Positions 25,466 through 33,740 of a stretch of DNA of 55,463 nucleotides are shown here, one piece after another. The stretch's first letter is position 1. Every line of letters begins with the position of its first letter. Source of the stretch: AB-137-C09 sp964645625 (GTDB taxonomy: Bacteria > Pseudomonadota > Zetaproteobacteria > Mariprofundales > Mariprofundaceae); NCBI GenBank assembly GCA_964645625.1, contig CAZYAI010000011.1, forward strand, positions 1 through 55,463, given 5' to 3'. Both the position numbers and the translations under genes were made by a program. A model generated the notes under the pieces. The model worked only from the letters and a program-made list of their open reading frames with translations. It did no database searches and was not told the DNA's origin.

Positions 25466-26434
25466 TTGAGCGATGATTGCCGACAACGCTGGCTGAATAA
25501 GGCCAGCAAAGTTCTCTCCATAGAAATGACGGCTCTGCAATCTTTGCAAGCCTCGTTATCGGATGAATTTTGTGATGCTGTAGCAGCGATCCTTGGCTTG
25601 CAAGGGCGTTTGGTCGTCGTTGGGATGGGCAAGTCAGGCATTATAGCGCGAAAAATCGCGGCCACCTTTGCTTCGACGGGTACGCCGGCTTTTTTTGTGC
25701 ATGCCGCCGAGGCGCAACATGGTGATTTGGGTATGATTACCCATCATGATGCGGTGCTGCTACTCTCTCACAGTGGTGAAACGGCAGAGGTCTGCAATCT
25801 ATTGCCCACACTGCGCTTGCTTGGTGCAAAGTTGCTGGCGATGACTGGCAAGCGCGATTCCACGTTGGCACAGCATGCCGATATTGTGCTACATATTCCT
25901 GTTGAACGCGAAGCCTGCCCGATGAATTTAGCACCTACAGCATCTACGACTGCGGCACTTGCCTTGGGTGATGCGCTGGCGGTGGTGGTACTTAAAGAGC
26001 GAGGTTTCCGCGAAGAAGACTTTGCCCGCGTACATCCTGCTGGCAGCTTGGGTCGTCGCTTAATGAAGGTAGGCGATGTGATGCATGGTGAAATACCCAT
26101 GGTTGATGCCGCTCAACCCTTGCGCGATGCTATTACCACCATGAGCAGTCACCGTATGGGCATTACAGGCGTGAGTGCCGAAGGCGTATTGTGTGGTTGC
26201 ATTACCGATGGCGATTTACGCCGTATTTTGGAACATGGCGATGTAGATTTGGATCGTCCTGTACAAACCATGATGCATAACAAGCCGCACACCATGAGCG
26301 CGGATCACCTTGTGACTGAGGCTGTGCGGGTCATGGAAGAACTTAAAGTAACCTCTTTATTCGTCACGGCAGAAGCGGGCAATACCATTGGCATTGTACA
26401 CTTGCATGATCTATTACAAGCGGGTTTGGGGTGA
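25466..26434 (+). CDS. kdsD: D-arabinose 5-phosphate isomerase
   Basis: The 322-residue enzyme interconverts ribulose 5-phosphate and arabinose 5-phosphate, the first step of Kdo synthesis. The SIS domain has GRLVVVGMGKSGIIARKIAATF, and SHSGETAEV binds the sugar phosphate; HAAEAQHGDLG carries catalytic His/Glu. Two CBS domains follow from about residue 205. TTG 25466 lies 3 nt after the stop of the peptidase gene and gives the normal length; the next ATG (codon 21) would shorten the first helix. The isozyme could be KpsF if capsule genes occur elsewhere, but kdsC nearby supports KdsD. Confidence 0.93.
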   Translation: MSDDCRQRWLNKASKVLSIEMTALQSLQASLSDEFCDAVAAILGLQGRLVVVGMGKSGIIARKIAATFASTGTPAFFVHAAEAQHGDLGMITHHDAVLLLSHSGETAEVCNLLPTLRLLGAKLLAMTGKRDSTLAQHADIVLHIPVEREACPMNLAPTASTTAALALGDALAVVVLKERGFREEDFARVHPAGSLGRRLMKVGDVMHGEIPMVDAAQPLRDAITTMSSHRMGITGVSAEGVLCGCITDGDLRRILEHGDVDLDRPVQTMMHNKPHTMSADHLVTEAVRVMEELKVTSLFVTAEAGNTIGIVHLHDLLQAGLG

Positions 26435-26470
26435 GCTAATGATGATCCCCTTCAAGATTGATTGATAACA

Positions 26471-26493
26471 ACGAGCACCCACGTGGTGCTCGT
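26471..26493 (+). terminator. hairpin after kdsD
   Basis: ACGAGCACC and GGTGCTCGT form a perfect 9-bp stem with a 5-nt loop, followed by TTGTGTTTGTG, which is only partly T-rich. It lies 37 nt after the kdsD stop and 71 bp before kdsC, so kdsC may have its own promoter or be expressed by read-through. Confidence 0.65.
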
Positions 26494-26563
26494 TTGTGTT
26501 TGTGGGTTTAATCTTTAACATGCTCATTAATTCCCACGGTAGAAACCAAAACATGGAGTAATC

Positions 26564-27139
26564 ATGACGATGCAAAATAATGATGCCAAAGCACGCTTCC
26601 CTTTGCAGACAGCAGCGGGGGTGCGAATGTTGGTGCTGGATGTCGATGGCGTATTAAGTGATGGTCGGGTGACGCTGATGGATTCAGCCGAACAAATTAA
26701 ATCATTCAATGTACGCGATGGTCATGGCATTAAAATGCTGCAACGAGCGGGTATTCAGGTGGCCATTTTAACAGGTCGCCGCTCCTTGGTGGTGGAACAT
26801 CGAGCCAAAGAATTAGGCATCGTGCATGTAATTCAAGGCTCATTGGACAAAGCAAGCGGCATGACCGCACTGTGTGAAGCGGCAGCGGTCGCATGGTCAG
26901 ATTGCGCTTATATGGGCGATGATGTGGTAGATTTACCAGCGATGCGTGGTTGCGCACTGAGTACAGCACCAAAAGATGCACATCAAGGGGTACTTGGTGC
27001 GGTCGATTGGGTATCTTCGGCAAATGGTGGGCAAGGTGCGGTGCGTGAATTGGCGGAGGGCTTGATTCTTGCCAGCGGTCAATGGTCTGCCGTGGTCGAA
27101 CAACGTTATGGTTTATCCCCCAGTGCTTGCGGTTGGTAA
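26564..27139 (+). CDS. kdsC: 3-deoxy-D-manno-octulosonate 8-phosphate phosphatase
   Basis: The 191-residue HAD-type phosphatase without a large cap domain removes phosphate from Kdo-8-P. Motif I is MLVLDVDGVLSDG, motif II is LTGR, the Lys motif is near GSLDKASG, and motif III is YMGDDVVDLP, all intact. ATG 26564 has GGAG 5 nt upstream. It follows kdsD, giving two consecutive activities of the Kdo branch of LPS synthesis (KdsA/KdsB elsewhere). pgeF begins 6 nt after its stop. Confidence 0.95.
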   Translation: MTMQNNDAKARFPLQTAAGVRMLVLDVDGVLSDGRVTLMDSAEQIKSFNVRDGHGIKMLQRAGIQVAILTGRRSLVVEHRAKELGIVHVIQGSLDKASGMTALCEAAAVAWSDCAYMGDDVVDLPAMRGCALSTAPKDAHQGVLGAVDWVSSANGGQGAVRELAEGLILASGQWSAVVEQRYGLSPSACGW

Positions 27140-27145
27140 ATAAGC

Positions 27146-27904
27146 ATGCCTGCTGCCATGTTTTGCCACTCCTCGCTACTTGATGCTTACGGCTTCCACG
27201 CGCTGTTTAGTGAACGTCATGGCGGGGTCAGCGAAGCTCCCTTTGATAGCCTGAATCTGGGCTATGGCGTTGGCGATGTTGATACCCATGTGGCAGAGAA
27301 TATGCAGCGTTTATGCCATGCCAGTGGCGTGCCAATACCACATTGCGCCAATCAGGTGCATGGCGTGGCTGTGTTAGACTGTAGCGGCGCAGGTAAGCAT
27401 CACGCCATAGCGGCTGATGCACTCATCACACAGTCCAAGCAGACTGCGGTAGCCGTCAGAACGGCGGATTGTGTGCCAATTTTGTTGGCTGACCCCTACA
27501 GTGGGATTGTGGCGGCAGTGCATGCAGGTTGGCGAGGTACGGCACAGTCGATAGTGACACGCTGTTGCGAAGCGATGTGCCGACGTGGTGCGCGACGGGA
27601 GTTAATCCTCGCCAGTATCGGCCCTGCCATTGGTGCTTGCTGCTTTGCGATTCAAAACGATGTGTACCAAGCCTTGGCGAAAGCAATACCTGACCAGCAG
27701 CATGAAGGCTTGTTGCAGGCTGAAGCAACATTGCGCGCTGATCTTGCGGCGATCAATCGTCGTCAATTACAATGCTGGGGCATGGATGATGCACGTATTG
27801 AAATGCTATCCCCTTGCACCGCTTGCCATCCCGAGCGTTTTTTTTCTTATCGTCGTGATGATGGGGTAACTGGTCGTCAACTGGCGATTATTGCCACGCG
27901 ATGA
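27146..27904 (+). CDS. pgeF: peptidoglycan editing factor / multicopper-like YfiH protein
   Basis: The 252-residue member of the YfiH (PF02578) family has NQVHG, the zinc/copper site HAGWRGTAQ, SIGPAIGACCFAI and CTACHPERFFSYRRD. In E. coli PgeF removes misincorporated L-Ser-containing muropeptide precursors; other members were reported as polyphenol oxidases or purine nucleoside enzymes. The position among mpl, kdsD and kdsC supports an envelope role. Its TGA overlaps the start of the cyclase gene (ATGA). Confidence 0.9.
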   Translation: MPAAMFCHSSLLDAYGFHALFSERHGGVSEAPFDSLNLGYGVGDVDTHVAENMQRLCHASGVPIPHCANQVHGVAVLDCSGAGKHHAIAADALITQSKQTAVAVRTADCVPILLADPYSGIVAAVHAGWRGTAQSIVTRCCEAMCRRGARRELILASIGPAIGACCFAIQNDVYQALAKAIPDQQHEGLLQAEATLRADLAAINRRQLQCWGMDDARIEMLSPCTACHPERFFSYRRDDGVTGRQLAIIATR

Positions 27905-29220
27905 AGGCTTATACCGCACACAAAGACTCGCCTGAATCTATTTTACGCCGCAAAACAGCACGCCGCTACCCCGTGCTGTTGAACTACCGTGACGCAGCAC
28001 TGGAAGCGGACTTTCATCGTTTTTACGCTACCGAGACGATCCCGCTGATTCACGCTACTTTTTTATTATCAGTTCCTGTGTGGGCAATATGTTTGCTGCT
28101 GCTGTTTTATTTCATTCCTGAGCAAGCATGGCGCATCACACAGATCAGTGTTTTGCTTACCCTCCCATTCATTCTCGCCACAGTATGGCTGCGCAACAAA
28201 CCGAAGTGGCTGATGTGTTACCAACCTTTAGCGTTGCTCTCTAACATCATTACTGGTTTGTTGATGCTCTATATTTGCAGTTATTTGGAGTCGATGAGCA
28301 ACAACATCATGGTTGTTGGTTTGATGTTGATGGTGTTCATTGGTTTTTATGCCCTGCGTTTGCGGGCGCGTTATGCGATTGTGGCATCATTGGTGTTGGT
28401 CAGTAGCTATGCCGTTTATATATCACAACACGCTGCCGTCAGTCACGATGAAACGATCTTGTTAATGCTGGCGTTGCTTGTGTTAGAATCATTTGCTTGC
28501 CTCGCTGCTTACGTATCAGAATCCACCTACCGTACGATTTTTGAACAGCAGTATTTAATCAGTGAGCAAAAAACACAGCTTGCCAGCGAACATGAACGAG
28601 CGGAGAAGTTGTTGCTCAATATTCTCCCCCCATCCATTGCCACCCGTTTGCAATACGATGAATCGGTCATTGCCGATCAATTTGATAATATCGGACTGTT
28701 ATTTGCCGATATTGTCGGTTTTACTGAATTGTCCGCCAAAATGTCTGCCGCCGCGCTGGTGACGTTGTTGAACGAACTATTCTCCTCTTTTGATGATTTA
28801 GTCAGTCAAGCCGGCTTAGAAAAAATTAAAACCATCGGTGATGCCTACATGGTGGCAGCAGGCATGCCACAGGCAAAAACGGGCTCGCTCGCTGCCTTAG
28901 CTGATTTTGCATTAGCCATGCAAACCACGATTACCCAATACAATGCGCAACACGACACCAACCTTCAGTTACGCATCGGCATGCATGCAGGGCCTGTAGT
29001 CGCTGGCGTAATTGGCATTAAAAAGTTTGTTTATGATGTGTGGGGTGATGCAGTAAACATCGCCAGCCGCATGGAATCACACGGCGTTGCAGGACGCATT
29101 CAAGTGAGTGATGCAGTCTATGCACAGTTACAACACGCCTACAATTTTAAACCTAGAGGTATAATAAAAATCAAAGGCAAAGGCGAAATGCGCACTTGGT
29201 TTCTCATCGCCGCTAAATAA
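27901..29220 (+). CDS. membrane-bound class III adenylate cyclase
   Basis: The 439-residue protein has a basic N-terminus, six predicted membrane helices (about residues 50-205), a short coiled linker (EHERAEKLLLNILPPSIATRL, cut here to the core LLLNILPPSIA), and a catalytic class III domain. The metal-binding aspartates are in FADIVGFTEL and IKTIGDAYMVAAG. The purine-selecting residues look like Lys (KIKTIGD) and Asp (VYDVWGDAVNIASRME), the pattern of adenylate rather than guanylate cyclases. The transition-state Asn and Arg are in VNIASR. cAMP made here could be read by the TPR-cNMP proteins at 16034 and 52515. The start overlaps the stop of pgeF. Confidence 0.92.
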   Translation: MKAYTAHKDSPESILRRKTARRYPVLLNYRDAALEADFHRFYATETIPLIHATFLLSVPVWAICLLLLFYFIPEQAWRITQISVLLTLPFILATVWLRNKPKWLMCYQPLALLSNIITGLLMLYICSYLESMSNNIMVVGLMLMVFIGFYALRLRARYAIVASLVLVSSYAVYISQHAAVSHDETILLMLALLVLESFACLAAYVSESTYRTIFEQQYLISEQKTQLASEHERAEKLLLNILPPSIATRLQYDESVIADQFDNIGLLFADIVGFTELSAKMSAAALVTLLNELFSSFDDLVSQAGLEKIKTIGDAYMVAAGMPQAKTGSLAALADFALAMQTTITQYNAQHDTNLQLRIGMHAGPVVAGVIGIKKFVYDVWGDAVNIASRMESHGVAGRIQVSDAVYAQLQHAYNFKPRGIIKIKGKGEMRTWFLIAAK

Positions 29221-29278
29221 TAACAAGGCAAACAGCACTTGTGCGCTATGTTGCAGTTAAGCAGTCTCAACTAAACTC

Positions 29279-29428
29279 TCACAGCCGCTGATAGCTCGAC
29301 GGTGAATCAGCATGACCGTCCCACCCTTCACCAGCTGGGTTCCATAATGCCATGCCACTTTCATCCTTGGCGTTGCCAAAAAAGGGACAAGAGGTGACAG
29401 AGCCTTTGGTTACAGACCTGTTATGCAT
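29279..29428 (-). CDS. possible small ORF overlapping the end of the LamG protein gene
   Basis: A 49-codon frame starts at ATG 29428 inside the last codons of the large LamG gene and runs to TGA 29279-29281. Its translation looks protein-like (SCPFFGNAKDESGMALWNPA, then GEGWDGHADSPSSYQRL). It could be a tiny separate gene, or the original C-terminus of the LamG protein lost by a frameshift. No ribosome-binding site is evident. The 190-bp gap 29221-29409 holds nothing else recognisable. Confidence 0.25.
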   Translation of the reverse strand: MHNRSVTKGSVTSCPFFGNAKDESGMALWNPAGEGWDGHADSPSSYQRL

Positions 29429-32400
29429 GTTGAACCGCCAGCATGGTGCATGATTTCACAGGCGGAAAGAGCGCGTTTATAAACTTTCAACTCGTCAATT
29501 ATACCATGAAAACGCAATTTTTCTTGAGGGTTGGATATCTTTGAGTGGCAATGTCCAGATGCCGTATGAACGGCACCAATCCTTGCATAGTCGCAAGCTC
29601 CAGTATCCACTGATCCACGATTGGCATACCACACCGCATTATCGGTTGCCATGCCATCGAGATAACCATCAACGTAGATACTTGCCGTTGATCCATTACG
29701 CACCGCTACCAGATGATGCCATTGATCATCGCTGATGCTTGTGTGTCCTGTGGCAGTCACCGCAACCGAAGGGTCATTGGCACGACCAATAAGTCGCGGC
29801 TCGCTGGCTCGAAAGGTGAACTGCGCCATGCCACCATCAATCAGTGTTAAGCCATACATCGGCACACCCGCATAGTTCAAAAACAGATAACCACTGCTAT
29901 TCTGATTACTCCTGACCCACACCTCAATGGAGAAATCGCTGGCTTTCATGTTCAGGCTTTCCGTTTTTAGAATGTTGATTCCATCATCCACCCCGTTCAG
30001 GCTTAGTGCCCTGCCCTCTTTGCCATCAGCAGTCATCGCTGCATACTGGCTGCTATCATTGCCATGACCACTTGCATCCAGAGCATCTTTATCGAATGGA
30101 TACCACGCAACCATGCCTACCGTATCAGAGAGGTAACTACTGCTCAATGCCTGTGGCTGTCGGTACATGGTATTGACCTCATCGGCTGTAATTGCTCTGT
30201 TATAGATCATCACATCATCAATTAGTCCGTTGAAAAAAGAGGTGGGCAGAGTGCTCGTATTACGATCACTTTTGCCAATCAACAACGAACCATCCGTATC
30301 AAACAGCGTTCCCTGATGAGCTATAGCCTCAACCTGCAAGCCATTGATATAGGTACGTAGCATGCTGCCATCATAAGTACCAACGATATGAACCCATTTT
30401 CCCGTCTGAGCAGAGGATGAGAGGATCAACAAGCCTCGCCCATCTGAGCTGCCATTGCTATTGGTTAAAAAGCCCAATTTGTTATGCGGATCAAGAAAGA
30501 GCGAGAAGGACTCCCGATAGTTACCTACGTTCCCTTTGCTAACCACGCTCGGATAAAACGTTGCACCACGAATATTTATCCATGCCGCCACAGAAAGTGC
30601 ATTCAGTCGGCTAAAGTCATCGTTGTTTGCTATCGAGATAAAGTCGTTGTTGCCATCAAAACTGTAAGCACTATTGGCTGTACCGAAACGATCAGCGGCA
30701 AGGGAAGCCCCATGAAGCTGTCCATGGTGCTGATTGCCACTTGCATCCCTTGCATTACCATCAAAGGGATACCAAGCGATAAGCCCTTGTTGCAGCGTCG
30801 GGAGAGAATGCGCATCAGCTTCCCATGTCACAAAACCGCCCGAATCACCATATTTCCACTCAGGCAATGCCGATACTGCAGAGAAATCGACTGGTTCATC
30901 ATAGGCTTTAAGTCCTAGCTTCAGCAAGTGGCTAACCAGTTTGTATTGACCACTTGAATAGCGACGAAGCCAGAATCCGTAAAGATAACCATCCACCCAC
31001 GCATCGGTATGAACAACTGGGAAGCCTTCCTGAACAAAATAGCTGTTACTAAACCCCAGTCGTTCGCACGATTCATCGTCATCCCGACATCCACTATTGG
31101 AGCCTGCAGTCGAGGCTCGCTTCAGCCTCTTTTCCCAACCAGGTACAGACTCAATGGCTGCTTGATAGCGTAGCAAAACTTTGGCCAGATAGATCAGGCG
31201 ATCTGGCACTATTAGTTCACCGATTCGTGGTGTCAGTTTTTGTGCAGCATAGATTAACTGCGCCCATGAGATATTCCGACTATCCACCGAAATCAATATT
31301 GATTGCAGATCCTTCAATGCCATTTCCAGTGCCATACGCCCATCAGCATCGGACGGCGTTTTCTTCAGCGAGTGAAAAATCTCATTCATATCATGAATGT
31401 AGTGATCGCCGCTTGTAGCACTGAGCGTTTCCAGGTCTTGCTCTATATACTCACCCTTCATCTCAATGATTTTACTCTGGTTGAAATCGAAATTGTAAAC
31501 AGTCTTTTGTGTCGACCTGATGCCAGAAAGAGCGTTGCCGCGACTGGTTGATTCAATCAACAGCAGTTGCTCCGTTCCCTTCTCTCTGTGCCACGCGGTA
31601 CGTTTAAAGGTCTCTACTGGTTCATAGGGGTTGATGCCACCGGGGGAAACCTCCAGTGCGTTGGAATAGTCGCCAGCGGTTACATTGAACAGGTGATCAT
31701 TGATGTAGTAAAGCGTTGAGTTATCGACGGGGTGGTTGACCAGCCCCTCGTCATGATTGGGCCACAATACAAAAACTCGACCTCTTGGGTAGTTGAATAA
31801 CAGTCGAACTGATTCAACAATGGTGTTGATGTGCTTTCGCTCATTCAATGCGCCACTGTGCAGAACTCCGTCGATGTGATCACCTGTCTGCACATAGAGT
31901 TGTTGCAGTTCATATTCACTTTCTACTTTACTCTGTACTTTCTTTTTGGTCATGCTGATACGAACAGTCTCGCCTTGACCATCAGTCACCTTAAAAGGCA
32001 GTTCATCGACGGCGATCGTATAAGCAATCAAACCATTTTTAAGCTCATTGATGCGCTCACTGTACAGCTCATGTAGGCAACTTTTCGAGAGTCCCGATGG
32101 CCATGTACACGACATCTCCCTACCTGCCAGCCAGTACCGTTGACTGTGCAATAGCAACTGTCGATAGCCCTCAGGTAATTGATCACGAAGAGCACTATAG
32201 CTTTGATTCAGATCACGATCCAGTTGCTGTAACTTCTGAGAACGGGGCTGGCAGATCAATGTCTCCACCGCCCCCTCTGTATTGTTGCTGGCATGCTTCA
32301 CTACCAGCTTTGCACCAGTTTCGTTTAGAGGAGTGCTCTGCTTTGTGTGTTCATACTCCTGCATCAGGTAGTACGCCATAACCATTAGTGCCAGACTGAA

Positions 32401-32442
32401 AACAATACTGAACTGAATTGCCGTCATTGGTTTCATCTGCAA
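29410..32442 (-). CDS. large membrane-anchored LprI-like/LamG surface protein
   Basis: The 1010-residue protein starts at ATG 32442 with AGGAG 6 nt upstream. An N-terminal membrane helix (about residues 8-27) is followed by an LprI/DUF1311-like segment (about 60-145; CQPRSQKLQQLDRDLNQSYS, then SQRYWLAGREMSC and CLHELYSERI), a long middle region without recognised domain (about 145-550), and two LamG/concanavalin-like domains (about 555-765 and 777-1000), each beginning WYPFD and closing with a G-x-IDD/IDE-x-x-x-Y-x-RA motif. LamG domains bind sugars or proteins; LprI-like domains occur in lysozyme-inhibitor proteins. A periplasmic or surface role is likely, perhaps in adhesion or lysozyme defence. 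The fusion is unusual. A nested repeat lies in its leader. Confidence 0.8.
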   Translation of the reverse strand: MQMKPMTAIQFSIVFSLALMVMAYYLMQEYEHTKQSTPLNETGAKLVVKHASNNTEGAVETLICQPRSQKLQQLDRDLNQSYSALRDQLPEGYRQLLLHSQRYWLAGREMSCTWPSGLSKSCLHELYSERINELKNGLIAYTIAVDELPFKVTDGQGETVRISMTKKKVQSKVESEYELQQLYVQTGDHIDGVLHSGALNERKHINTIVESVRLLFNYPRGRVFVLWPNHDEGLVNHPVDNSTLYYINDHLFNVTAGDYSNALEVSPGGINPYEPVETFKRTAWHREKGTEQLLLIESTSRGNALSGIRSTQKTVYNFDFNQSKIIEMKGEYIEQDLETLSATSGDHYIHDMNEIFHSLKKTPSDADGRMALEMALKDLQSILISVDSRNISWAQLIYAAQKLTPRIGELIVPDRLIYLAKVLLRYQAAIESVPGWEKRLKRASTAGSNSGCRDDDESCERLGFSNSYFVQEGFPVVHTDAWVDGYLYGFWLRRYSSGQYKLVSHLLKLGLKAYDEPVDFSAVSALPEWKYGDSGGFVTWEADAHSLPTLQQGLIAWYPFDGNARDASGNQHHGQLHGASLAADRFGTANSAYSFDGNNDFISIANNDDFSRLNALSVAAWINIRGATFYPSVVSKGNVGNYRESFSLFLDPHNKLGFLTNSNGSSDGRGLLILSSSAQTGKWVHIVGTYDGSMLRTYINGLQVEAIAHQGTLFDTDGSLLIGKSDRNTSTLPTSFFNGLIDDVMIYNRAITADEVNTMYRQPQALSSSYLSDTVGMVAWYPFDKDALDASGHGNDSSQYAAMTADGKEGRALSLNGVDDGINILKTESLNMKASDFSIEVWVRSNQNSSGYLFLNYAGVPMYGLTLIDGGMAQFTFRASEPRLIGRANDPSVAVTATGHTSISDDQWHHLVAVRNGSTASIYVDGYLDGMATDNAVWYANRGSVDTGACDYARIGAVHTASGHCHSKISNPQEKLRFHGIIDELKVYKRALSACEIMHHAGGSTCITGL

Positions 32443-32463
32443 CTCCTTTGCTGACTAATGAAT

Positions 32464-32522
32464 ATGACTTTCTGTCACGCTATGCGATGAAACACCGTTG
32501 CCACAGCGCGTCATAAGGTCAT
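32464..32522 (-). repeat. nested hairpin element, copy B (LamG gene leader)
   Basis: On the minus strand the outer arms ATGACCTT and AAAGTCAT pair with one mismatch; the inner arms CGCTGT / ATAGCG pair with one G-T, around CGGTG-TTT-CATCG. Compared with copy A, A-T pairs have become G-T and G-C while pairing is kept. It ends 21 bp before the ATG at 32442. Confidence 0.55.
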
Positions 32523-32591
32523 GCTTGCTTATTATATGGGTAATAATACTACCATGTTTGAATCACATGCTTTCATGTTCACGATAATACC

Positions 32592-33740
32592 CTACGCAAA
32601 CACGCAGGCTGCTATTTCATCGGCGAGTAACCAGCCTTTGCCATCAATCGCGGTGTGTTGATCGTCGTCGATAAGTTTGCCGTTTGCTTCCCATTGGCGG
32701 CAGGCGTGGCGTTGTTGTTGTAATAAAGCATCACCAAAACGCTTGCGGTACGCTGCGTGTGCTACACCATGCTGACGACGTAACCCCAACCAAAAGGCCT
32801 CGCGTGCGGCTTCTGGCGCGGTGAGTTGTTCATCATCGGCAACGGCATGACCCGTTTGACGGACTTGCTCGATGTATTTTTCTGGTGAGTGGATATTGCT
32901 GTAGCGATATACGCCGCCATCGTCGCGGTCTCGTTTCCCTGCTGCGCCTGGTCCGATACCGATATAATCATCGTAACGCCAATAGCCATCGTTATGACGG
33001 CAATGGCGACCAGCGCGAGCGTAGTTGGATATTTCATAAGCATCATAGCCAGCGGTAGCAAGCAGGTTTCGGGTGTCTTGAAAAAAACGACATGCCAACG
33101 ATTCTTCTGGCCAGTCCATATCAGGGTTGTTGGCGTGCATGGCTGCCAAACGCGTGTTCGCTTCAACGGTTAATTGGTAACAAGAAAGGTGATCGGGCTC
33201 TAAAGCGATGGCTTGTTGTAGCGTGGATTGCCATTGCTGCCATGATTGACCAGGCAAGGCATACATCAGATCAAGGTTGACGTTATCAAAGCCTGCACTG
33301 CGCGCCAACAGCAATGCTTGCTTGGCTTGGTCTGCATCATGAATGCGCTCTAACCAACGTAATTCTTGATTATGCAGGCTTTGCACTCCGATAGATAAAC
33401 GATTAACGCCCGCAGCACGGTAGCCATCAAAACGCCCTGCGTCGGCAGTGCCTGGGTTGGCTTCCATGGTGATTTCGGCATGCGGATTCATCGGCAGTGT
33501 GTCGCGGATACATTGCAGCAATGATGCAATGGTTGCCGCAGGTGCTAGGGATGGCGTACCACCGCCAATAAACACACTGGCAACAGGACGTTGATCGCTA
33601 GCGCGGTAACGCAATTCAGCAGACACCGCAGCCAACCAAGCATCCCAATCAATCTGCTTACGCACATGGGAGTTAAAATCGCAGTAATGGCATTTATGCG
33701 CACAATAGGGGATATGCACATAGATGCGCTGCGCTGTCAT
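32592..33740 (-). CDS. hemW: HemW-type radical SAM heme chaperone
   Basis: The 382-residue protein has the radical SAM cluster motif CAHKCHYC (C13, C17, C20), then FIGGGTPSL, ITMEANPGT, GVNRLSIGVQS and NVDL-like NLDLMYALPGQ, and a C-terminal HemN-like domain. HemW was long annotated as oxygen-independent coproporphyrinogen oxidase but lacks residues needed for that reaction and acts as a heme carrier. The size and N-terminus here fit HemW rather than HemN. ATG 33740 overlaps the stop of rng by 4 bp (ATGA). Confidence 0.9.
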   Translation of the reverse strand: MTAQRIYVHIPYCAHKCHYCDFNSHVRKQIDWDAWLAAVSAELRYRASDQRPVASVFIGGGTPSLAPAATIASLLQCIRDTLPMNPHAEITMEANPGTADAGRFDGYRAAGVNRLSIGVQSLHNQELRWLERIHDADQAKQALLLARSAGFDNVNLDLMYALPGQSWQQWQSTLQQAIALEPDHLSCYQLTVEANTRLAAMHANNPDMDWPEESLACRFFQDTRNLLATAGYDAYEISNYARAGRHCRHNDGYWRYDDYIGIGPGAAGKRDRDDGGVYRYSNIHSPEKYIEQVRQTGHAVADDEQLTAPEAAREAFWLGLRRQHGVAHAAYRKRFGDALLQQQRHACRQWEANGKLIDDDQHTAIDGKGWLLADEIAACVFA

